Assembly: GCA_965205275.1 (NCBI GenBank)
Contig: OZ242168.1
Coordinates: 1,612,001 to 1,676,000, forward strand
Length of the DNA: 64,000 nucleotides
Source of the DNA: WTFY01 sp965205275
Lineage (GTDB): Bacteria; Pseudomonadota; Gammaproteobacteria; UBA4575
Direction of reading: 5' to 3'
How positions within the stretch are numbered: position 1 is the first letter of the stretch; every line of letters begins with the position of its first letter. The notes under the pieces were generated by a model. The model worked only from the letters and a program-made list of their open reading frames with translations. It had not been told where the DNA came from and did no database searches. This document shows, piece by piece, positions 36,299 to 44,197 of the stretch. The translations under genes were made by a program, and so were the position numbers.

Positions 36299-36356
36299 AC
36301 CCTCATTGAACCGCCCCGGTATTGTCGGAGGCTAAAACCTTTGAGAGGATTAGCCT

Positions 36357-36677
36357 ATGAAAACACAACCTGTCTATGCCCCGGAAGTACGGGAACGAGC
36401 GGTTCGATTGGTATTCACCAGCGAACATGAACATTCATCGCGTTGGTCTGCAACGCAATCGGTTGCTGGAAAGATCGGCTGTACGCCGGAAACACTGAGA
36501 AAGTGGATTCGACAAGTGGAGATTGATCAGGGAGGGAGGTCCGGTCTCACGACGGATCACGCTCAGAAATTCAAGGAACTGGAACGTGAAGTACGCGAAC
36601 TGAAGCGGGCGAATGAGATCTTGCGAAAGGCAGCGGCTTTTTTCGCCCAGGCGGAGTTCGACCGCCGACCGAGGTAA
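36357..36677 (+). CDS. IS3-family transposase OrfA, copy 2
   Basis: A 106-residue helix-turn-helix and coiled-coil protein identical to the OrfA of copy 1 (APEVRERAVRLVF; CTPETLRKWIRQ). Its TAATG end overlaps the orfB start. Confidence 0.94.
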   Translation: MKTQPVYAPEVRERAVRLVFTSEHEHSSRWSATQSVAGKIGCTPETLRKWIRQVEIDQGGRSGLTTDHAQKFKELEREVRELKRANEILRKAAAFFAQAEFDRRPR

Positions 36678-37573
36678 TGGTGTCATTTATTGATCACTAT
36701 CGAGACGACCACGGTGTCGAGTCGATCTGCGCCGTATTGCCGGTCGCACCGTCGACGTATTATCGCGTCAAACAACTGGAATCGTATCCGCAGCGACGCT
36801 CAGTCCGTGCTCGCACAGGCGCGGTGCTGGAAATCGAGATCAGCCGTGTCGGGCATGAAAACCGATGTGTTTAGGGTGCGCGTAAGGTTTGGAAGCAACT
36901 CAAGCGAGAGTCGATTGTGGCTGCGCGCTGCACCGTGGAGCGGTTGATGAGGAAACTGAGCTTGGCAGGGATCAGGCGCGGTCGACGCTGCAAGACGACC
37001 CTTCCGGCAGACTTGGCCGATCACCCTTTGGACCGGGTGAATCGTCAGTTTGTCGCAGCGCGACCGAATCAGCTTTGGGTGGCCGATATCACGTATGTGA
37101 GGACCCGATCCGGGTTTGTGTATGTGGCGTTTGTGGTGGATGTGTTCTCACGTTTTATCGTGGGTTGGCGTGTTCTGAAATCAATGCAGACAGCGTTGGT
37201 TCTGGATGCGCTGGAACAAGCGCTGTGGGCCCGGGGAAAGCCACGAGGGGTCATACATCACAGTGATCGTGGCAGCCAGTACCTCTCGATTCGTTACACC
37301 GAGCGACTGGATGAGGCGGGGTTCAACGCATCGGTTGGAAGGGTTGGTGATGCTTACGACAATGCCTTGGCTGAAACCATCAACGGCCTGTACAAAACGG
37401 AAGTGATCTACAAAGCGGGTCCCTGGCGGGGCCTGGAGGCCGTGGAACAGGCCACCTTGACCTGGGTGGACTGGTTCAATCATCGGCGATTGCTCCAACC
37501 GATTGGCGATGTACCACCTGCTGAATACGAAATGATGTATTATCAACTAACCGAGTCGGCTCAAGCAGCATGA
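36677..37573 (+). pseudogene. IS3-family transposase OrfB, copy 2 (in-frame amber codon)
   Basis: The frame is continuous except for a TAG at 36872-36874, where the family context (NRCV, then GARKVWKQLKRES) suggests tyrosine. After it the DDE domain is complete: VADITYVRT, HHSDRGSQYLS, ETINGLYKTE, ending YYQLTESAQAA. The part after the stop can begin at 36917. Both copies carry the same amber codon, so it predates the last duplication. Confidence 0.87.
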
Positions 37574-37612
37574 CTCAAACTAAACAGTCTCCGGTAAACC
37601 CGGGGCGATTCA

Positions 37613-38044
37613 GAGACCCTTTACGACAAGGGCATGGGCGATCTTAAGGAAATGGAACGGTTTGGTACGGTCTACTACAACTTCGGTGTCATCACATCAC
37701 TGATCTATGCCGAGATGCTGCGTACCGGCCACGCGAAGTTCGGCAATAGACCCCTCAATGGTGAAGAAGCCAGATGGGCTTATGAGCATATGGAAGTCGA
37801 TCAAGCGCGTCTTGATGAACTGGGTGCAACCGGTTTAATGGCCCCACTCAAGCTCTCACGCTGTAACCACCAGGGCGAAAAAATCCAGGCCAAAGTGGTC
37901 CAATGGACTGGGGATGGCTGGGGCTCAACAGACTGGATAGAGATCGATACACAGATGTTCGTGCCTATTTTCACTGCAAGAGCTGAGGCCCAAGCAAAAG
38001 AACAAGGCGTACCGAAACGTGATCTGCCTGAGTGCGAAGGCTAA
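37613..38044 (+). pseudogene. ABC transporter substrate-binding protein, C-terminal fragment
   Basis: 143 codons of a type I periplasmic binding protein (branched-chain amino acid/urea/amide group), beginning directly at the IS edge with ETLYDKGMGDLKEMERFG and going on to YYNFGVITSLIYAEMLRTG, then AKVVQWTGDGWGSTDW. Signal peptide and first lobe are missing. In related clusters such a protein delivers amides or urea to a Liv-type permease beside amidase genes, which fits the downstream amidase. The amide specificity is inferred from context. Confidence 0.8.
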
Positions 38045-38066
38045 AGGCTAGATACGGATAACCGTT

Positions 38067-38405
38067 TTGAGCACGAACGATTTTCTTAACGTTTCCAACG
38101 TCGAGGTTCACTACGGCCAGGCTATTCTTGCCGTGCAGGATGTGACGATGACGGTCGAACAGGGAACAGTTACAGATGCTGAATCGCGAAAGTAATGTCA
38201 GTGAGCTCGGAAGCGGAGAGACGGTCAAGAGTCTCTCCGCTTTTTAATTGCTGAGCAAAACGCTAACCTCGCCATGAAATACGCCGACTGCTGTTACGTT
38301 TTGGAAAATGGAACCGTCGTTATGTCTAGTGAGGCAGCAGAGCTACCAGCGCGTGACGATATAAAAGAATTTTATCTTGGCTCGAATAGTTCCGAACCAT
38401 TTTAG
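38067..38405 (+). pseudogene. LivF-type ABC ATPase, internally deleted remnant
   Basis: Two pieces of one gene remain. 38067-38180 reads LNVSNVEVHYGQAILAVQDV then TMTVEQGTVT, the N-terminus before Walker A. 38250-38405 reads AEQNANLAMKYADCCYVLEN and ends DIKEFYLGSNSSEPF, the last 50 residues of LivF proteins. Walker A, signature and Walker B (about 130-150 codons) are gone, replaced by about 70 bases containing a terminator. The stop overlaps the ribosome binding site of the amidase gene, as in an old operon. Confidence 0.8.
38212..38245 (+). terminator. strong hairpin inside the livF remnant
   Basis: AGCGGAGAGAC and GTCTCTCCGCT form a perfect 11-bp stem around an 8-base loop, followed by TTTT. 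A textbook rho-independent terminator located between the two remaining ends of the livF gene, so it came in with the deletion event. Confidence 0.85.
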
Positions 38406-38417
38406 GAGAATTAAGTT

Positions 38418-39932
38418 ATGGCGATCAAACGCCCAACCCAAGCTCAAATGGAAGCGATCGTAGCAGATCTTGGTATGTCAATGAGTTCTGAGCGCGTTGC
38501 CGAATTTCTAACTGCAATGGAAGGGAATTTTCTAGCCTATGATTTGCTCGAATCATTACCTGATGAAAAACCATATATTAAATATCCCCGTACCCCTGGG
38601 TATCGGCCCTTACCTGAAGATAATTTACACAATGCCTGGTATGTGAAGTCCGAAATCAAAGGGAATACTACGGGTAAGCTTGTTGGTAAGTCAGTTGCAA
38701 TAAAAGACAATGTATGTGTTGCAGGTGTTCCAATGATGAATGGTGCATCAACTCTTGAGGGTTATGTGCCAGACATAGACGCAACGATCATAACTCGCAT
38801 GCTAGATGAGGGCGCTACGATTAAAGGTAAAACACATTGCGAATATTTCTGTATGTCGGGGGGAAGTCACACTAATGCGACAGGTCTAGTTCACAATCCT
38901 TATAAAATGGGCTATTCCGCTGGCGGATCTTCTTCTGGCAGTGCAGTAGCCGTAGCGCTTGGCGAAGTTGACATGGCAGTAGGTGGTGATCAAGGTGGCT
39001 CCATTCGGATGCCATCGTCTTTCAGTGGTACCTATGGAATGAAACCAACTCATGGTTTAGTGCCTTACACCGGAACGATGCCAATTGAAAGTACTGTCGA
39101 TCATGTAGGACCTATTACTAGTACAGTTGCTAATAACGCCTTAATGCTTGAAGTCATTGCCGGTGAGGATGGTCTTGACCCACGACAATATAATGCGAAA
39201 GCTGAGCAATACACTAAGGCTCTCGGCAAAGATATTAATGATCTCAAGATTGGTATTGTCACCGAAGGTTTTGGGCTCGAAAACAGTGAAGCTGACGTCG
39301 ATAACAGTGTGAGAGCGACAGCTGATCGTTTACAAAAACTTGGGGCCACAGTGAGTGAAGTTTCTATTCCCATGCATCTTACAGGCCCAGCGATTTGGAC
39401 ACCAATAATAATCGAAGGTCTTCAGTGGCAAATGATGCGCGGCAATGGTATGGGTATGAACTGGAAAGGGCTTTACAATACAGGTTTAATGGAGGCTCAC
39501 GCAAACTGGCGTGATCGTGCGGATGAGCTCTCTGATTCATTGAAGATCTGCATGTTTATCGGCGAATATTTTATCCGCCAATATCACGGCCGCTATTACG
39601 CCAAAGCACAAAACTTAGCGCGTCGATTAACCGCTGCTTATAACGCTGCTCTCAACGAGTACGATCTTCTATTAATGCCAACGACTCCGATGAAGGCAAC
39701 ACCCTTACCCGATGCAGATGCACCCCTTGATTTATACTTGCAACGAGCGTTCGAAATGCTTTTCAATACTTCGCCATTTGACACAACAGGGCATCCGGCA
39801 ATGGCCATACCCTGTGGCATGAGTGATGGTTTGCCAATAAGTATGATGTTGATTGGTAAGCATTATGATGAGATGACAATTTATCAAGCTGCTGATGCTT
39901 TTGCCTCATCGGTAGACTGGAAAACGATCTAA
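38418..39932 (+). CDS. amidase (amidase-signature family), nitrile-hydratase associated
   Basis: A 504-residue amide hydrolase with the Ser-cisSer-Lys triad: lysine in VAIKDNVCVAG, cis-serine in AGGSSSGSAVAVA, and nucleophile in GGDQGGSIRMPSSFSG. The family hydrolyses aliphatic or aromatic amides to acid and ammonia. It was originally followed 18 bases later by the nitrile hydratase genes, so it would act on their amide product. AGGAG lies at -14 to -10, overlapping the livF remnant stop. The stop codon is part of the IS1595 target duplication, so the protein is intact. GC is lower than in core genes. Confidence 0.93.
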   Translation: MAIKRPTQAQMEAIVADLGMSMSSERVAEFLTAMEGNFLAYDLLESLPDEKPYIKYPRTPGYRPLPEDNLHNAWYVKSEIKGNTTGKLVGKSVAIKDNVCVAGVPMMNGASTLEGYVPDIDATIITRMLDEGATIKGKTHCEYFCMSGGSHTNATGLVHNPYKMGYSAGGSSSGSAVAVALGEVDMAVGGDQGGSIRMPSSFSGTYGMKPTHGLVPYTGTMPIESTVDHVGPITSTVANNALMLEVIAGEDGLDPRQYNAKAEQYTKALGKDINDLKIGIVTEGFGLENSEADVDNSVRATADRLQKLGATVSEVSIPMHLTGPAIWTPIIIEGLQWQMMRGNGMGMNWKGLYNTGLMEAHANWRDRADELSDSLKICMFIGEYFIRQYHGRYYAKAQNLARRLTAAYNAALNEYDLLLMPTTPMKATPLPDADAPLDLYLQRAFEMLFNTSPFDTTGHPAMAIPCGMSDGLPISMMLIGKHYDEMTIYQAADAFASSVDWKTI

Positions 39933-39991
39933 CGTTTGGGAATTATATCTAAAGCTTGACAAATTAACTGTAATTATAGGAGACTATTATA

Positions 39992-40219
39992 ATGCAAAAG
40001 AAAATAGATTTTGAGATTGAAACGGGAGAGGCTTTTAACGTTAGAGCTGTAAGCCAGGAAGGGAAGGAATTCATCGAGCTTTATAGCGACATTTACGAAA
40101 AGCAAGGTTTCGTGGTTGGGCATGACAATATGGTGCTTGAACATGCCAATAGATGGACCGTTCCTAACTTCGTCTACGAATTGTGTGATCATGATTTGGC
40201 TGCATCTTTCAGTTTCTAG
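39992..40219 (+). CDS. hypothetical 75-residue passenger protein
   Basis: A small acidic soluble protein (KKIDFEIETGEAFNVRAVS, then DLAASFSF at the end). A good TAGGAG lies upstream of the ATG. It ends 6 bases before the BRCT gene, so the two are probably co-expressed. Family not recognised. Confidence 0.6.
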   Translation: MQKKIDFEIETGEAFNVRAVSQEGKEFIELYSDIYEKQGFVVGHDNMVLEHANRWTVPNFVYELCDHDLAASFSF

Positions 40220-40225
40220 GGCACT

Positions 40226-40828
40226 ATGTACGACCAGGACAAAGCGCGCATAAAGGTTCGCGATATGGCTACTCTCGAAGGCATCTGCAAAGGGATGGTT
40301 GCAGATGGTGTGGTGAACCAGAAAGAGGGAGAATACCTGCTCAACTGGTTGAGGGTTAACGAGGCTGACAGCCTCGAAGACCCTCGGGTAACCCGGCTGT
40401 TTGACAAGCTGGAAATCATGTTTGAAGACGGGGTCCTGGACAGTTCCGAATCGCGCGAGCTGCTTCAGGATCTCGTAAATCTTGCTGGTGAAATCTCCAT
40501 AGGCGGCGAGCCTATGAAGTCTGCCGTTGAGTATGATGATCCGCCGCCACGAGTGGAGTTTCCTGGTAAGTCGTTCGTGTTCACTGGCAAATTCATGCCT
40601 AAAGAGAACCGGGGCATTTACAAGGAAGAGGCCAAGAAAAGAGGCGGTAAAGCAACCACGCTTACACAAAAACTGGATTACCTGGTAGTGGCTCCCTATG
40701 CATCGAAGTTATGGAAGACCCAAGCATCGGGAGACAAGATTGAAAAGGCGACGAAATACCGCGCCAGAAACGGCAAGCCTGCCATTATCAGCGAGGCTCA
40801 TTTTGTCGAGGCACTAGGCCATGACTAA
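40226..40828 (+). CDS. BRCT-domain protein carried by an IS1595 element
   Basis: A 200-residue protein. The N-terminal half is helical and acidic (LEGICKGMVADGVVNQKEGE; LFDKLEIMFEDGVLDSSESR) and resembles a pair of similar helical repeats. The C-terminal 90 residues are a BRCT domain like that of NAD-dependent DNA ligase: GKSFVFTGKFMPKENRG, KRGGKATTLTQKLDYLVV, ISEAHFVEAL. No ligase catalytic domain is present. The last 8 bases overlap the transposase start, so translation is coupled. A role in DNA handling during transposition is a guess. Confidence 0.82.
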   Translation: MYDQDKARIKVRDMATLEGICKGMVADGVVNQKEGEYLLNWLRVNEADSLEDPRVTRLFDKLEIMFEDGVLDSSESRELLQDLVNLAGEISIGGEPMKSAVEYDDPPPRVEFPGKSFVFTGKFMPKENRGIYKEEAKKRGGKATTLTQKLDYLVVAPYASKLWKTQASGDKIEKATKYRARNGKPAIISEAHFVEALGHD

Positions 40829-41795
40829 CGCGCCGGGCAAGGCGTTCAGGTCTGGAATATCGCTCATCGAGTTGATGGACATCTTCCCGACCGAGGCCTC
40901 AGCCGTAGAGTGGTTTGAAGCGATCTACTGGCCTTCAGGCCGATGCTGTGGGCATTGCGGCAGCACCAAAACCAAAGAGGTCAAGAACGCCAAACCGATG
41001 CCATATTGGTGTACGGATTGCCGCAGCTATTTCAGCGTCAAGACTGGCACGGCTATGGCTGATTCCAAGATACCGCTTCGCAAGTGGGCGATTGGCATTT
41101 ACCTGTGCCTAACCAGCCTGAAAAGTGTGTCCAGCATGAAGCTGCACCGCGACCTGAAAATCGGGCAAAAAGCGGCGTGGTTCATGCTGCACCGGCTGCG
41201 CGAAGCGTGGGCCATCCAGGATGATGACGGGCCACGCATGAGCGGGCCGGTTGAAGTGGATGAAACCTATGTAGGCGGGCAGCGGGCCAACATGAGCCTG
41301 ACAAAGCGTGCAGAACAGACGGGACGCGGGCCTGCAAGCATGACAGCCGTAGTGGGTATGAAAGACAGGGAAAGCAACCAGGTCCGGGCTGAAATGGTCG
41401 AGCATACCGATGCCGAGACCCTGCAGCAATTCATCGTGCGCCACGCGGACGCCTTTGCCGAGATATACACGGATGATGCCACGGCCTACAAGAGCCTGCC
41501 TTTTCGCCATAATAGTGTGAAGCACAGCATTTGCGAGTATGTTCGCGATGAGGTGCATACCAATGGCGTGGAGAGCTTCTGGTCAATGTTCAAGCGAGCA
41601 CACAAGGGCACGTTCCACAAGATGAGTCCAAAGCACCTGAACCGCTATGTGCAAGAGTTTGTCGGCCGTCATAACCTGCGTGAAGATGACACGCTGATAC
41701 AAATGGCGTCCCTGGCTCTTGGACTGGCGGGCAAGAGGCTCAAATACAGGGGGCTGATAGCGGATAACGGCTTTGATTCAGGTGCTCGGTCATGA
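40821..41795 (+). CDS. IS1595-family (ISXO2-like) transposase
   Basis: A 324-residue DDE-type transposase. The N-terminal zinc ribbon has CGHCGSTK and CTDC. The ISXO2-like domain has VEVDETYVGGQ (first Asp), IYTDDATAYKSL (second Asp) and NGVESFWSMFKRAHKGTFHK (Asn/Glu region). It overlaps the BRCT gene start-to-stop and is followed by a 4-base overlap with the next small ORF. Confidence 0.95.
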   Translation: MTNAPGKAFRSGISLIELMDIFPTEASAVEWFEAIYWPSGRCCGHCGSTKTKEVKNAKPMPYWCTDCRSYFSVKTGTAMADSKIPLRKWAIGIYLCLTSLKSVSSMKLHRDLKIGQKAAWFMLHRLREAWAIQDDDGPRMSGPVEVDETYVGGQRANMSLTKRAEQTGRGPASMTAVVGMKDRESNQVRAEMVEHTDAETLQQFIVRHADAFAEIYTDDATAYKSLPFRHNSVKHSICEYVRDEVHTNGVESFWSMFKRAHKGTFHKMSPKHLNRYVQEFVGRHNLREDDTLIQMASLALGLAGKRLKYRGLIADNGFDSGARS

Positions 41796-41914
41796 GTGGC
41801 GAAAAGCCATTACCAGCCGACCCGAAATTCAAGGGCGCAACCCCTGAAAAGCTAGTCCTGGCACTCAGACAGGCAGTCAAACGGGTTTCAAAGAAAACCC
41901 AAATTACTTTGTAA
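41792..41914 (+). CDS. hypothetical 40-residue passenger protein
   Basis: A small basic frame (MSGEKPLPADPKFKGATPEK, then VLALRQAVKRVSKK) that overlaps the transposase stop by four bases (ATGA). The overlap and basic composition suggest a real accessory peptide of the element. No family recognised. Confidence 0.5.
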   Translation: MSGEKPLPADPKFKGATPEKLVLALRQAVKRVSKKTQITL

Positions 41915-41931
41915 CTGGGATAGGGGATATT

Positions 41932-42069
41932 ATGCAGTTCTTCATACTTTGTCTAACAGCATTCATGTTGTCGTTTATCATCATAGCCGCATTCCCACCT
42001 ATCATAGCGGGGATTGCCCTAGCTGTATTGTGGGGTGCGGTCCTGATATCAATTCCCGCGCTTCTATAG
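41932..42069 (+). CDS. hypothetical 45-residue membrane peptide
   Basis: Almost wholly hydrophobic (LCLTAFMLSFIIIAAFPP, then IIAGIALAVLWGAVLISIP): one long or two short membrane helices. AGGGGAT lies just upstream of the ATG. Last frame in the element. Function unknown. Confidence 0.5.
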   Translation: MQFFILCLTAFMLSFIIIAAFPPIIAGIALAVLWGAVLISIPALL

Positions 42070-42200
42070 CATCCACGGAGAGCTAGGGTTTTTATGATCA
42101 ACTTCTACAAGGGCAACAAAGTAAAGCCATCTAAAACAGGGAGTTGAACGCATGTTGTCTAACAATGCATATAATTCCCTAACGTTTAAAGGAGAAGCAC

Positions 42201-42812
42201 GTGGCGCAAAAACATAATCGCCCGCACAACAAACCTCTTTCTGAAGTTGAATTGCGTGTTAAAGCATTGGAATCGGTGCTGACAGAAAAGAAATTGATCG
42301 ATCCTGAAGCGGTTGATCTTATTGTTGAGACTTATGAAACCAAAATTGGCCCACGCAATGGTGCGAAAGTCGTCGCTAAAGCCTGGACAAATCCGGATTT
42401 CAAGAAGCGGCTTTTGAAAAATGCGACCGACGCAATTAAAGAGCTCGGTTTCTCCGGTGCCCAAGGTGAAGATATGGTTGTCGTTGAGAACACGGATAAA
42501 GTCCACAATATAGTCTGCTGTACTCTTTGCTCGTGCTATCCATGGCCCACACTTGGATTACCCCCTGTATGGTATAAAGCGGCTCCGTACCGCTCGAAAG
42601 TGGTTAAAGACCCACGTGGTGTGTTAAATGAATTTGGCGTGGAGATATCTGAAGATAAAGAGATCCGTGTCTGGGACAGTAATGCGGAGTTACGTTATTT
42701 AGTGCTTCCTCAAAGACCAAGTGGTACTGACGGCATGAGTGAAGAGCGCCTTGCTGAGTTGGTGACACGCGATTCTATGATAGGCACCGGTCTCGCGCAA
42801 ATTCAAAAATAA
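42201..42812 (+). CDS. nthA: nitrile hydratase alpha subunit, cobalt type
   Basis: A 203-residue catalytic subunit that hydrates nitriles to amides. The metal site is CTLCSC followed by YPWPTLGLPPVWYK. Thr after the first Cys marks the Co3+ type (Fe types have Ser), and YPWP argues for nitrile hydratase over the thiocyanate hydrolase gamma subunit. Two of the cysteines would be oxidised to sulfinic and sulfenic acids. GTG start at 42201 with AAAGGAG at -14 to -8; this site lies just outside the IS1595 element. First of four tightly spaced genes. Confidence 0.95.
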   Translation: MAQKHNRPHNKPLSEVELRVKALESVLTEKKLIDPEAVDLIVETYETKIGPRNGAKVVAKAWTNPDFKKRLLKNATDAIKELGFSGAQGEDMVVVENTDKVHNIVCCTLCSCYPWPTLGLPPVWYKAAPYRSKVVKDPRGVLNEFGVEISEDKEIRVWDSNAELRYLVLPQRPSGTDGMSEERLAELVTRDSMIGTGLAQIQK

Positions 42813-42843
42813 TTTTATCCTTAATTGATAGGAGGAAATAAAT

Positions 42844-43155
42844 ATGAACAGTGTGCATGATCTTGGTGGTATGGATGGACACGGCCCCATCGAACCTAAG
42901 CAGAATGGACATGTATTCCATGATGAATGGGAAAAACGCGTATTTGGTATGTTTATGGCGTGTTTTGCAGGCGGTCACTTTAATGTTGATGAATTCCGTC
43001 ACTCCCGTGAACGAATGAACCCTGTAGATTACCTAAAATTCAGCTACTACGAACACTGGCTTGCATCAGTAGAGACCCTGATGACAGAAAAAGGTGTTAT
43101 CTCCAAGAAAGAGCTAGACGAGCGTAAAAAACGTATTGAGATGGAGGGTGTCTAA
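42844..43155 (+). CDS. nitrile hydratase beta subunit, N-terminal half as a separate gene
   Basis: A 103-residue protein matching the N-terminal domain of nitrile hydratase beta: MNSVHDLGGMDGHGPIEP, then FHDEWEKRVFGMFMA and the helix YLKFSYYEHWLASVE. GGAGG lies upstream. It ends TAATG against the next gene, which encodes the C-terminal half in a different frame. Separate beta halves are known in toyocamycin nitrile hydratase and in thiocyanate hydrolase, so the arrangement looks functional. Confidence 0.9.
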   Translation: MNSVHDLGGMDGHGPIEPKQNGHVFHDEWEKRVFGMFMACFAGGHFNVDEFRHSRERMNPVDYLKFSYYEHWLASVETLMTEKGVISKKELDERKKRIEMEGV

Positions 43156-43508
43156 TGCCAACACTTACAAAAGAAATGGTGCCTGGTTTAATTAGTAATG
43201 GTGGTACATGTCGGGTTGACAAAGATGTTCCAGCCAACTTTTCTGTTGGTGATGCTGTAGAAATTAAAAACATTCATCCAGCACACCATACTCGTCTACC
43301 GCGTTATATACGTGGTAAGGAAGGAATTATTAATAGAGACCATGGTGTTTTTGTTTTTCCTGATACAAATGCTAATGGTAAAGGAGAAAAGCCACAGCAC
43401 GTATACTCTGTTAAATTTTCATTCCAAGAGCTTTGGGGAGAAGACCAAACAGATAACATGTATCTTTATATCGACATGTTCGATGATTATATGCTGACAC
43501 CCTCATGA
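43155..43508 (+). CDS. nitrile hydratase beta subunit, C-terminal half as a separate gene
   Basis: A 117-residue SH3-like barrel domain of the beta subunit: FSVGDAVEIKN, then HHTRLPRYIRGKEGIINR with the arginines that contact the oxidised cysteines, HGVFVFPDTNANGKGE, and VKFSFQELWG. The start overlaps the previous stop and the end overlaps the activator by four bases. Own start codon and full domain boundaries argue against a recent frameshift. Confidence 0.9.
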   Translation: MPTLTKEMVPGLISNGGTCRVDKDVPANFSVGDAVEIKNIHPAHHTRLPRYIRGKEGIINRDHGVFVFPDTNANGKGEKPQHVYSVKFSFQELWGEDQTDNMYLYIDMFDDYMLTPS

Positions 43509-43894
43509 ATGACTTGATCCAAAACTCAGACCTTAAAAAAACACCGCATTTACCTCACGATGAAAGTGGACCCGTTTTCGCAGCTCCTTGGGAGGCGAAA
43601 GCCTTTGCAATAACGCTCAATCTCCATCAACAGGGGTTACTTGATTGGGCTGAATGGTGCGATACGCTATCCGAGAAGATTAAAGCAGCGCAGGCAGCGG
43701 GTGATCCCGATTTGGGTGACACTTATTATATTCATTGGCTAGGTGCACTTGAAAAGTTAATTACTAAAAAAGAATTTGTCAGCATGGAAAAACTTGCTGA
43801 GTTTAAAAAAGATTGGAGGACTGCGGATAACCGCCGTGAATTTGGTGAAGCTCCTGTTTTAGTAAGGGGAGCAGGCGAAACTGGTCATCATTAG
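43505..43894 (+). CDS. nitrile hydratase activator / cobalt-insertion accessory protein
   Basis: A 129-residue homologue of the p14K-type activator, itself related to the beta N-terminal domain: VFAAPWEAKAFAITLNLHQQ, DWAEWCDTLSEKI and YYIHWLGALEKLI. It helps deliver cobalt and oxidise the active-site cysteines of the alpha subunit. Last gene of the operon, overlapping the preceding stop (ATGA). Confidence 0.9.
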   Translation: MNDLIQNSDLKKTPHLPHDESGPVFAAPWEAKAFAITLNLHQQGLLDWAEWCDTLSEKIKAAQAAGDPDLGDTYYIHWLGALEKLITKKEFVSMEKLAEFKKDWRTADNRREFGEAPVLVRGAGETGHH

Positions 43895-44197
43895 TCAAAT
43901 TTTAGAAGATGTCGCAAACGATTAGATTCTACACACCAGTAATTATGAAAGTTGTATGTCAGAGAGTCCCCTCGCTACTAAAACTTGTACATGGTGTTCT
44001 CCCCATAAACTGATCCAGGGGGCTTGACACTTTTAGGTTATGAACCTGAGAGGAGCGGTGAAGACCGTCAGGATGATGACCTTCTCGACAGGACCCCTGG
44101 AAATGTCGGTACGGGTCAGTTCATACAGACCGGCAGTCAAACCTGGCCGCGGGGCACAAGATGGAACCAAGTCATTCCGATCTGATAAACTGGAAAC
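43895..44197. other. intergenic boundary of the accessory region
   Basis: About 300 bases with no supported gene. GGGCTTGACAC (44026-44036) recurs at 35803-35813 and, read in reverse, starts like an IS end with a truncated frame. The remaining sequence up to coaBC is a mix of remnants. The coaBC promoter is expected close to 44170-44190. Confidence 0.4.

Larger units (their letters stand above)
36308..37612 (+). mobile_element. IS3-family insertion sequence, copy 2
   Basis: 1,305 bases bounded by TGAACCGCCCCGGTATTGTC and the inverted TGAATCGCCCCGGGTTTACC. The flanking triplets (CAT and GAG) do not match. The left neighbour is the Fur C-terminal fragment and the right neighbour is the truncated binding-protein gene, so this copy marks a recombination junction rather than a simple insertion. 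It differs from copy 1 by a few substitutions and one small indel region. Confidence 0.94.
39938..42179 (+). mobile_element. IS1595-family element with passenger genes
   Basis: 2,242 bases with inverted ends GGGAATTATAT (11 exact, then partial matches including GACAA). It holds five packed plus-strand frames: a 75-residue ORF, a BRCT protein, the transposase, and 40- and 45-residue ORFs. Plain IS1595 elements are roughly half this size, so about half is passenger DNA. Perfect 8-base duplications indicate a recent, undisturbed insertion between the amidase and nitrile hydratase genes. Confidence 0.9.
39930..42187 (+). repeat. 8-bp target site duplication of the IS1595-type element
   Basis: TAACGTTT occurs at 39930-39937 and again at 42180-42187, directly flanking the inverted ends of the element. 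Eight bases is the duplication length known for the IS1595 family. The left copy includes the amidase stop TAA. Confidence 0.93.

Noticed and set aside
43155..43160. Frameshift artefact explaining the split nitrile hydratase beta
   Set aside because: Each half has its own start codon at a domain boundary, a TAATG junction, and sensible lengths, like known split forms, so a real split is more likely, though reads should be checked.
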